Assembly (NCBI GenBank): GCA_903913865.1 | Contig: CAIWMU010000162.1 | Span: 1 to 43,693 of the forward strand | DNA: 43,693 bases | Reading direction: 5' to 3' | Origin: an uncultured Verrucomicrobia subdivision 3 bacterium | Lineage (GTDB): Bacteria; Verrucomicrobiota; Verrucomicrobiia; Limisphaerales; UBA8199 | The notes under the pieces: model-generated | What the model was told of the DNA's origin: nothing | Databases searched by the model: none | What the model saw: only the letters and a program-made list of their open reading frames with translations | Part shown: one piece after another, positions 8,706-15,844 of the stretch | Layout of the letters: the number at the start of each line of letters is the position of its first letter | How positions within the stretch are numbered: position 1 is the first letter of the stretch | Program-made: the position numbers and the translations under genes

Positions 8706-11122
8706 AGGCCCTCCACCGGAGCGAAGCGGGAATCGTTTGCGGTGCCGGGCGACGGTGCTCGCCCCTTCTCCTCCTTCTGCATCTGGCGGATGCGGGCGGC
8801 CTCATCCTGCTCAAGCTCATGTTCAGCACGGCGGATGCCGGGCATCTTGGCCTTTTCGGAACGGGCCGTGAGGGCTGCGATTTCCGGCGTCGGGAGAACG
8901 GTGGGGCGGATGAGGACGATCAACTCATTGCGGAGTTCACGGGAGGAACTGCTGCGGAAGAGGTAGCCCAGCACCGGGATGTCCTTGAGGTAGGGAACGC
9001 CGGATGCGGTCTTTGATTTCGAGGTCTCAATCAAGCCACCCAGCATGATGGTGTCCCGGTCGCGGACGGCGACCTTTGCGAGGGCATCCTTCTGGCTGGT
9101 GACGGGGACGTCGCCGACGTTCGCGATGTTGACCGAGCCGTTGACGCTTTCGATCTTCTGATGGATGTCCATGACGACCAGCCCATCGGGATTGATCAGC
9201 GGCGTCACATCCAGGGTGACACCGATCTGGATCTGCTGAATCGAGGAATAACTGCCGTAGGCGCCGCCATAGCTGCTGCCCATGGGGTAGGGGCGGGATT
9301 CACCGACGAACAGAGTGGCCGGCACCGCGTGTGAAGTCTGGATGCGGGGGCGTTGGAGAACCTTCGCGCGGCTGTCGCTGGCGACGGCGGTGAGGGAGAC
9401 ATCGAGGTCCTGGCCGAAGCTGCCGAGGTAGCTCAACCCGGCAGGCATCGAACCGCTGCCGGTGTTGGTTCCGCTGGTGCCCAGAACGTAATCGGTGGGC
9501 TTGAGGAAGTTCTTGTTGTTGACGGCGCCCACACCGCTGAAATTCCCGGAGGATTGGGGCTTCGAGAGGTAGCTGAGGCCGAGGGCGCGGTCATCCCCGA
9601 GGTTCACCTCAATGATCACAGCCTCGATCAGCACCTGTGCCAGCACGACATCGAGTTTGGAGATGATGTCCTTGATGATCTTCAAGTCCTCGCGGGAGGC
9701 GAAAATCAGGAGGGAATTGGTGCGCTCATCAGCGATGATCTTGGTGGAGCCGATGACCTGGATATCGCCTGAAACGGAGGCCCGTTTCATGATCTGGGAG
9801 AGACGGTCGGTGAAGGTGCCGGGGGTTGAGCCGGCCGTCCCGGTGGAGCCCATCGGGCTGTTGAAACCACCCATGCCATTCACGCCCATGCCGCCCATTC
9901 CCATGCCAGACCCGGAGCGTCCGTAGCCGGAGCTGCCACCGCGGCTGTTGCCGAAGGATGAACCGCGTGAGGTGGTGCTGGCCCCACCGCCAGATGTGCC
10001 GCCGGTTCCGCCGACGGTGGCCCCGCCACCGCCCGAGCCGAGGGAATTGAGGGCACTGGAAATTTCAGATGCCAGGGCATACTTGATGGGGATGACCTCG
10101 GATGTGAACTCTGAGGGCACGGAGACATCGATTTCCTTGATCAGTTCCAGCATGCGCTTCACGTTTTCCGTGAAGTCACGAAGCACGATGATTTGGGAGC
10201 TGTCAATCGGGAGAATCGGATTCGGCGCCTTCGCAAACGGTTGCAGCGCGGGGAGCAGTTCCGAGGGCTTTGCGTAGCGCAACTGGACCACGTGGGTGGT
10301 GTATTGGCCCATGTCCGCAAGGGAGCTGGGATCCGATTTGCTGAACGCCTGGCCTTCCTGATTGGCTGTGGGCAGGAGCACCGCCTTCACAAACTTTTCG
10401 CCTACATTGATCATGGCCACGCCGTTCAGGGCCAGAACCGCGTCCAGCGCCTGGATGACCTCCTTGCGGGACAGTTCGGTCTGCGTCTTGAGGACGATCT
10501 GCTGTTGCGCTGCGAGATTTGCAGGACGCAGGATCGTGCGGTTCACAAACTCCGCATACATCTTCAGAACTTCATCCAGAGATGCCCCGCGAAAGTCGAT
10601 CATTCCAGCCGGAAGCATCTCATCTCCGGCAGCTTTTGCGGCAGCCGGCGAGGGGGTGATGGCCACCATGGGACCTTCTGCCGGAGCAGCGCTTCCAGGG
10701 GCACCGGTGGCCCCAAGGGCCGCAGGAGGGTTCGGGTTCGTTACCGCCCTCACCCGGTTTGTGCCGGAGGGAATCGGACCTGAGCCCGCAGTGGGACCTT
10801 TGGGAAGAGCCAGCGGGAAAGGGGTGGCTGCCGGAACCGGGAGGGCATCGGGTGCCAGTGAGTGAATGATGGAGTTGGTGGAGCCTTCAGGCAGCTGGGT
10901 CAGGATGCTGTTGGTGCTCCGGGGCGGCAGTGTCCGGGGGATGGCGCGGGTGCTGATATTGGGGATCATTGGCGCGCCGCCGGCCGGGTTGCCACCAGGT
11001 GCCGGGGCCACTGCCGGGGCTGAACTCGGGTAGGGGGACGGAACGGGTGCCCCTGTTTGCACAGGCAACTGGGCCTGCACCGTCAGGCTGGCAAGGCACA
11101 AAAATGTAAGGATTCTTTTCAC
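8702..11122 (-). CDS. gspD: Type II secretion / type IV pilus secretin (GspD-like)
   Basis: Outer-membrane secretin of about 806 residues. The GTG start at 11122 leads straight into a signal peptide (VKRILTFLCLASLTVQAQ) and lies 4 nt after the stop of the PilO-like gene; the longer frame to 11221 overlaps that gene and is rejected. A Pro/Ala-rich linker of about 150 residues follows, then secretin N-domains (DMIDFRG-like N0, repeated N1/N2 KPSELLPALQPF and PIKYALASEI). A Gly/Ser-rich insert sits inside the last N domain (about residues 370-440), where many GspD proteins have a disordered loop. The C-terminal beta-barrel domain has VLIEAVIIEVN, VLQRPRIQT, GVTLDVTPLINPDG, VAVRDRDTIMLGGLI, VPYLKDIPVLGYLFR and ELIVLIRPTV. 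Assigned as GspD because of GspE and the putative substrate next to it; PilQ cannot be excluded. Confidence 0.92.
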   Translation of the reverse strand: MKRILTFLCLASLTVQAQLPVQTGAPVPSPYPSSAPAVAPAPGGNPAGGAPMIPNISTRAIPRTLPPRSTNSILTQLPEGSTNSIIHSLAPDALPVPAATPFPLALPKGPTAGSGPIPSGTNRVRAVTNPNPPAALGATGAPGSAAPAEGPMVAITPSPAAAKAAGDEMLPAGMIDFRGASLDEVLKMYAEFVNRTILRPANLAAQQQIVLKTQTELSRKEVIQALDAVLALNGVAMINVGEKFVKAVLLPTANQEGQAFSKSDPSSLADMGQYTTHVVQLRYAKPSELLPALQPFAKAPNPILPIDSSQIIVLRDFTENVKRMLELIKEIDVSVPSEFTSEVIPIKYALASEISSALNSLGSGGGGATVGGTGGTSGGGASTTSRGSSFGNSRGGSSGYGRSGSGMGMGGMGVNGMGGFNSPMGSTGTAGSTPGTFTDRLSQIMKRASVSGDIQVIGSTKIIADERTNSLLIFASREDLKIIKDIISKLDVVLAQVLIEAVIIEVNLGDDRALGLSYLSKPQSSGNFSGVGAVNNKNFLKPTDYVLGTSGTNTGSGSMPAGLSYLGSFGQDLDVSLTAVASDSRAKVLQRPRIQTSHAVPATLFVGESRPYPMGSSYGGAYGSYSSIQQIQIGVTLDVTPLINPDGLVVMDIHQKIESVNGSVNIANVGDVPVTSQKDALAKVAVRDRDTIMLGGLIETSKSKTASGVPYLKDIPVLGYLFRSSSSRELRNELIVLIRPTVLPTPEIAALTARSEKAKMPGIRRAEHELEQDEAARIRQMQKEEKGRAPSPGTANDSRFAPVEGL

Positions 11123-11126
11123 GGGA

Positions 11127-11996
11127 TTAACGATTGGGAGTTGAAGGGTTTCCGGGTGCCGGTGCGGAAGGGGGGGCAGACCTCTGCTTTTCAATGGGAA
11201 AGCGGGAGGGACTTGCTCCACCAGGGGTTCCGGGCGGCTTGGCGATCAGGGCCGGGTTTATGCCGACAGGGGCGGTTGATGAGGATTTCGTCGGCGCGAT
11301 GGCCGGTGCGGGATTGGGTTTGGGCTGCGGCGCAGTGGTGGTCGTCGTCGGGGCAGCCTTGGGTTGCGGCGGCGCGGGTGTGGGACGGGGGCGTTCAGGC
11401 GCGGGCTTTGCGGCGGCCCGGCTGGCTGCGGAGGCATCCACAGTGGAGCGGACGGGGGTGCTCTTCTGGTAGCTGGCCACGAGCTTAACGGAGGCCATGA
11501 GCTGTTGCCGGGGCTGATCGGGACGCAGGGTCAGCTCGCGGACACGAATGAGGGAATTGCCCGCGCCCAGATTGTAGAGGAAGTCCACCAGCTGGGATTC
11601 GGCCGACTGAACACCCACCATCTGGGTAAGTTCCAGGAAGAACAGATTCGTCTGGCTGGTGAGCTTTGATGTGGTCTGCAGGTTGACGCCACTTTCGGCG
11701 GACTGCATTTCAATGGCCCGCTGGAACTGTGCCGATTGCTCCTCGCGCGGCATGGATGAAGCCTCGCTCTCAAGGTTCCGCACCTGGGTTTGGTAGTTCT
11801 TGATCTGGTCGGCCTCCGTCTGGAACATTTTCAACTTTTGCCGGGCGAGAACCATGCGGCGTTCAACGCGGCTCCAATCGGAAAACCTCGGGATGACGAA
11901 CCAGACGTTGAGCACGACAAACACCACGACGCCAATGATGACGACGAGGCGCTTTTCCGAGGGTCGCAAATTTAATTTGTCGAGGTAGCTGGTCAT
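11127..11996 (-). CDS. PilO/GspM-like inner-membrane assembly protein
   Basis: A 289-residue protein with a short cytoplasmic N-terminus, one transmembrane helix (about residues 17-37, VVIIGVVVFVVLNVWFVIP), a coiled-coil stretch (about 45-95, RRMVLARQKLKMFQTEADQI) and a ferredoxin-like domain to about residue 185 (YNLGAGNSLIRVRELTLRPD, LMASVKLVASYQK), which is the architecture of PilO/GspM. The last 100 residues are Pro/Ala/Thr-rich and probably disordered. The ATG overlaps the stop of the upstream gene (ATGA, 11993-11996), so translation is likely coupled. It should pair with the PilN-like part of the upstream protein to link the cytoplasmic ATPase to the secretin. Confidence 0.75.
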   Translation of the reverse strand: MTSYLDKLNLRPSEKRLVVIIGVVVFVVLNVWFVIPRFSDWSRVERRMVLARQKLKMFQTEADQIKNYQTQVRNLESEASSMPREEQSAQFQRAIEMQSAESGVNLQTTSKLTSQTNLFFLELTQMVGVQSAESQLVDFLYNLGAGNSLIRVRELTLRPDQPRQQLMASVKLVASYQKSTPVRSTVDASAASRAAAKPAPERPRPTPAPPQPKAAPTTTTTAPQPKPNPAPAIAPTKSSSTAPVGINPALIAKPPGTPGGASPSRFPIEKQRSAPPSAPAPGNPSTPNR

Positions 11997-13672
11997 TGCG
12001 ATTCGGCCCTCTTCAGTTCAAGGGTGAGACTCCAGGTCACGCTGCTGTTGCCCGGGTTGGCGCGGTAGTTGATGTTGTCCCCCTTGTTGGCATCGAACAG
12101 GGGCTGACCGCTGTTGTCGAGGGACTTCCGCATTCCCGATTCGAACTCAATGAGTTTGGCTTTCGAGTCGGAGGGGGCTGTCCCGCTCAGGCGCAGCTGG
12201 CGGCCATCACTAAAGGAAAGGTTTTCGAGCGTGACATCCTCCGGCAGGAGTCGAGCGGTGGTGTTCCAGCAGTCAAGAGCTGCAAACTTCAATTCCTGAC
12301 GGTCCTTGAGGACCTGGTAGCGTGCCTTGAACTGCAGGGCATTTGTATAGGCAGGGGCGACATCCGCCGCTTCCATCTCCACAGCCTTGGTTCGATAGCT
12401 TGCCACACTGAGGGCGATGAAGTAGATCACCACGCCGATCATGTAGAGGCCCACGATTGCGCCGAGACCACGCATCCACAGGCGGTCAACAAACTGCTGC
12501 TTGTAACGGGTCTGAAATTCGAACGGAACCAGGTTGGACTGCGAAGCTGTCTTCGCGACACGCTTGGCGGTTGTCGCGGCCATTTCCGGCGCTGCGGGAC
12601 GGGGATCCAGATGGATCTCCTGTTCCAGACTCTGTGCCAGAGCCGGTTCCCAAAGCGTGCGGGAGGCATCATCCGCCACCAGGTGCCAGATGGGCGGTTT
12701 GTTGAGCCAGCCCTCCATTTCCCCGGCCCATGCCATCTGCAGCAATTGTTCGTGCAGGGTTGCCCCCTTGGCCACCGTGGAAAGCGTCAGCAAATCGAGG
12801 TTGTGCAGCACTCCGCCGTAGCGCCAGGCCACGAGGGCGGAATTTTTGCCGGGGATGGGGTGAATCCAGGCTCCATCCCGGGTGTCTGTGACCTGCTCCA
12901 GTTCGTCCAACAGGGGAAGTTCGAGCCGGTCGGTGAGGAAACCCTGTCCTTCCAATTCACCCAGCAGGTCTTCCACCACGTTGCGTGCGACGATCATGAC
13001 GATGACCGTCTGGAGGCTTCCCTCCTTATGGGGCAGCGGGTGGATGCTCCAGACGATCTGGGCCACCGGCATGGGGGAGAGCTTTTCCAGCTGAAGTTCC
13101 ACCATGGAGACCGTTTCGGACGGTTCACTGGCCGGAATCTGGATGACCCTGAGAAACACCTGTTCCGGGGGCATCAACGCAATGTTCAACTTGGGTTGGA
13201 AAATGTGATGCCAATCCTTGGCAACCAGACCGTAGGGGAGGGGACTGCCGCTCTTGATCGACTGCTCCTGACGGAGGGCAAACGTGCCGGCTTTGGCTTC
13301 GAAATGATACAGCAGGCGGGGATCCCCCCCGATCTTAAGCACATTGCAGGAGTGGATTTGTGTGCTGCCCTTGCTGTTTTGGGTTTGGGCCTTGGTGGGG
13401 GCCGATCCGGTGTTGACCCCGGCGGCGTGCGACGAGCGTTTCAAGCCCCAGAGAAAGAGCATTCCACCGAGGGCGATGGGCAACCCGATGAGGCCGAGAC
13501 CAAGGTATCCGGCGATCTCCTTCCGGTTGAGTTTCTCGGCGAGCTGGGGGCTGGCCTTGGCGGCCAGTTTGATGATTTGAGGACCGGCATCGTAGCCGTT
13601 GCTGAGCCGCAACGTTAGAACGAGCAGGCCGAGGCCCAGAAGCAGCAGACCGGTTGTGCGTTGCCAGTTCAT
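11993..13672 (-). CDS. PilM/PilN-like (GspL-like) fused inner-membrane protein
   Basis: The 559-residue protein does not fit one standard family cleanly. It starts with a transmembrane helix (about 6-24), has a second (about 53-75), then a cytoplasm-like region of about 320 residues resembling the PilM/GspL actin-like domain (VFLRVIQIP, VSMVELQLEKLSPMP, VVEDLLGELEGQGF), a third helix (about 408-432) and a PilN-like C-terminus (LLPEDVTLENLSFSDGRQLRLSG...SVTWSLTLELKR). PilM and PilN functions therefore appear joined, as in GspL. The extra two N-terminal helices are unusual. It overlaps the PilO-like gene by 4 nt and lies 64 nt after gspE. The role as an assembly platform is inferred from position and architecture. 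Confidence 0.68.
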   Translation of the reverse strand: MNWQRTTGLLLLGLGLLVLTLRLSNGYDAGPQIIKLAAKASPQLAEKLNRKEIAGYLGLGLIGLPIALGGMLFLWGLKRSSHAAGVNTGSAPTKAQTQNSKGSTQIHSCNVLKIGGDPRLLYHFEAKAGTFALRQEQSIKSGSPLPYGLVAKDWHHIFQPKLNIALMPPEQVFLRVIQIPASEPSETVSMVELQLEKLSPMPVAQIVWSIHPLPHKEGSLQTVIVMIVARNVVEDLLGELEGQGFLTDRLELPLLDELEQVTDTRDGAWIHPIPGKNSALVAWRYGGVLHNLDLLTLSTVAKGATLHEQLLQMAWAGEMEGWLNKPPIWHLVADDASRTLWEPALAQSLEQEIHLDPRPAAPEMAATTAKRVAKTASQSNLVPFEFQTRYKQQFVDRLWMRGLGAIVGLYMIGVVIYFIALSVASYRTKAVEMEAADVAPAYTNALQFKARYQVLKDRQELKFAALDCWNTTARLLPEDVTLENLSFSDGRQLRLSGTAPSDSKAKLIEFESGMRKSLDNSGQPLFDANKGDNINYRANPGNSSVTWSLTLELKRAESQ

Positions 13673-13736
13673 TTTCGTGAGTCAGGGAAGGGAACGAATC
13701 CCGGATCGGTGGCGCGCATGCAATAAAGGAACAGGT

Positions 13737-15473
13737 TCAAGGCTTCTTTCCCTCCTGGCTCAACGCGTCCAGATGCTCCTCAATCTGGGTGACACGGAGG
13801 ACCTCCTCAATCGTGGTGGAGGCGTTCCGGACCTTGTTCCAGCCGTCGGTGCGGAGGGTTCGCATGCCCTGATCCATCGCCCGCTGGGCGATCGTTGAGG
13901 AGGAGGAACGGTTCAGGATCAAAGGCCTCAGTGATTCGTTGAGGATGAGCAGTTCGTAGATTCCCATCCGGCCCTGATAGCCGAGCTGGCGGCATTGCTC
14001 GCATCCGGCACCCTTCCAGAATTTGGCTGTCGGGATTTCGTCCTCCGGGAAGCCGATGCGCCGCAGGTAGGCCGCTTCCACCTTCTGTTCCACCTTGCAG
14101 TGGGGGCAGATCGTCCGGACGAGGCGCTGGGCCATGACGGCTTCCACTGAGGAGGCCACCAAAAAGGGCTCGATTCCCATGTCGATCAACCGGGTGAATG
14201 CGCTGGGGGCGTCGTTCGTGTGCAGTGTGCTGAAAACCAAGTGACCCGTGAGGGCGGCCCGGATCGCGATTTCAGCCGTCTCAAGGTCGCGGATTTCGCC
14301 GACCATGATCACGTTGGGGTCCTGCCGGAGGATGTGCCGCAGCCCCATGGCGAAGGTCAGGCCGATGTCCGGCCGCACGGCGATCTGGTTGATGCCCTTC
14401 AGTTCGTATTCGACAGGCTCCTCGATCGTGATGATCCGCTTCTGGATTGAATTGATGGTGCTGAGGAAGGCGTAAAGGGAGGTGGATTTGCCGGAACCGG
14501 TGGGGCCGGTGACCAGGAAAATGCCGTGGGGCTTGATGATGATCTCGCGAATCGCGTTTTCCTCGAGCGGGGCGAATCCCAGCTTGTCGAGGCTCAGGAA
14601 GATCTTTCCACGGGTCAACAACCGGAGGGAGACGCTCTCACCATAGACCGTTGGGACAGTCGAGACGCGGATGTCGATCTCCTCCCCCTTGATCCGGACG
14701 TTGATGCGTCCGTCCTGGGGAAGCCGCTTTTCGCTGATGTTCATCCCGGACATGACCTTGATACGGGAGATCAGCGAGGCCTGGAAGCGTTTCAACTGCG
14801 GGGGCATCGGCGTCTGGTGCAGGATGCCGTCGATGCGGTAGCGGATGCGAAGCTCGTCCTCCGCAGGTTCAAAGTGAATATCCGTGGCGCGGTCCTTGAA
14901 GGCTTCCCAGATGATCTGGTTGACGAACTTGATGACGCTCGCCTCCTGGTCCCCCTCGGTGATTTCCTTGTCCTCGCCGACCAGCAACTCCAGCGGATCA
15001 TCCCCGGACATCTCATCCAGCGTTTCAGCACCCACGCCGTAATACTTCTTCAGGGCCTTTTCGATCTCAACCCGGGTGGCGAGGGCGAACTGGACAGGGC
15101 CCCGCGCGTCGAAGCGCACGGCATTGAGCATGGCGGTGTCAAACGGATTGCTCACCACCACCTGCAGCACCCCCTCCACGGCCTGGGTGGGAAGCACGGA
15201 ATGCTGGAAGGCAACCTTCGTGGAGATGCGGTTCCGGACTTCGGCGGGAACGGAAACTTTGGGAAGGTCCAGATAGGGCCAGTTCAGGGCGGTTGCAAGT
15301 TGTTGAAGGAAAACATCTTCTGCAAGTCCGCGTTCCCGGCAAATAAACCCAAGCAGCGTCTCCTGCGAGCCGCTCTCCGCCGCGACCCGCCACGCTTTGC
15401 TCCACTCGTCAAACTGCGCCGGTGTCGCCAGGCCCAAACGGCCCAAAAATTCTCTTAATGATACAAAAGCCAT
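13737..15473 (-). CDS. gspE: GspE/PilB-type secretion ATPase
   Basis: A 577-residue cytoplasmic hexameric ATPase powering type II secretion or pilus assembly. ATG at 15473 (MAFVSLREFLGRLGLA) is preferred over the longer frame to 15542, whose first 23 residues are not conserved-looking. An N1E/MshEN-type domain comes first (to about 150). The ATPase core contains ASVIKFVNQII, ATDIHFEP, GPTGSGKSTS (Walker A), VGEIRDLETAEIA (Walker B), GHLVFSTLHTND (His box), and a C-terminal zinc module with CPHCKVEQ and CEQCRQLGYQGRMGIYELL (CX2C...CX2C). It is the first gene of the minus-strand secretion operon. The left direct repeat of the defence island begins 58 nt upstream of its start, so the insertion lies in or near its promoter. 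Confidence 0.95.
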   Translation of the reverse strand: MAFVSLREFLGRLGLATPAQFDEWSKAWRVAAESGSQETLLGFICRERGLAEDVFLQQLATALNWPYLDLPKVSVPAEVRNRISTKVAFQHSVLPTQAVEGVLQVVVSNPFDTAMLNAVRFDARGPVQFALATRVEIEKALKKYYGVGAETLDEMSGDDPLELLVGEDKEITEGDQEASVIKFVNQIIWEAFKDRATDIHFEPAEDELRIRYRIDGILHQTPMPPQLKRFQASLISRIKVMSGMNISEKRLPQDGRINVRIKGEEIDIRVSTVPTVYGESVSLRLLTRGKIFLSLDKLGFAPLEENAIREIIIKPHGIFLVTGPTGSGKSTSLYAFLSTINSIQKRIITIEEPVEYELKGINQIAVRPDIGLTFAMGLRHILRQDPNVIMVGEIRDLETAEIAIRAALTGHLVFSTLHTNDAPSAFTRLIDMGIEPFLVASSVEAVMAQRLVRTICPHCKVEQKVEAAYLRRIGFPEDEIPTAKFWKGAGCEQCRQLGYQGRMGIYELLILNESLRPLILNRSSSSTIAQRAMDQGMRTLRTDGWNKVRNASTTIEEVLRVTQIEEHLDALSQEGKKP

Positions 15474-15530
15474 CTTGTTCTCAGCTCCAATGTCCCGAGA
15501 GCTGATACACTCCAAAGTATGAAAAGTTGC

Positions 15531-15584
15531 GCGTGGGGTCAAAGTAAATGGGCAGTGACGAAATCGGGGGGCGGTTTTCCCATA
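15531..15584. repeat. Left copy of direct repeat flanking the defence island
   Basis: A 54-bp sequence beginning GCGTGGGGTCAAAGTAAATG and ending GGCGGTTTTCCCATA is repeated at 26772-26824 in the same orientation, with one substitution (GGGCAGTGACG versus GGGCGGTGACG) and one missing C near the end. Weaker similarity continues a little further (a CCGGGGGG run in both). The two copies bracket the five-gene defence operon. Confidence 0.93.
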
Positions 15585-15844
15585 GGTGAGCTGCTGTCCG
15601 GGGGGACCAAGCCGGATGGCGTGTGTGCCGGTTACGCACGGGAGTCAAAGTCCTGACATCGCTCCGGTCTGGGCCAGCGGCCTAGGAATCTGGTGGTGGA
15701 TTGGGGCGAGCTTGCAGCCCTCGGACCGTAATTCTGGTGTGGCAACCACACTAAAGCTAGAATGAGAAAGGAAAGGATTTCAAGTGAGACTTTGGTGTCG
15801 CCTTCATCGTCCCAGGCTGTTAGCTTTTTCCACCAACGGCGTCG
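15585..15844. promoter_or_regulatory. Leader region of the defence operon
   Basis: 260 nt between the left direct repeat and the SNF2 helicase start, with no plausible gene. It should hold the operon promoter. A small perfect inverted repeat, GTGTGG-CAA-CCACAC at 15737-15751, could be an operator half-site pair or a hairpin. I could not define -35 and -10 boxes with confidence. Confidence 0.4.

Noticed and set aside
11996-13618. 540-codon plus-strand frame opposite the PilM/PilN-like gene
   Set aside because: The minus-strand gene has 4-nt coupling to its neighbour and membrane helices; the plus-strand frame has neither domain nor context.
14526-15458. 310-codon plus-strand frame opposite gspE
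   Set aside because: Antisense of a fully recognisable secretion ATPase.
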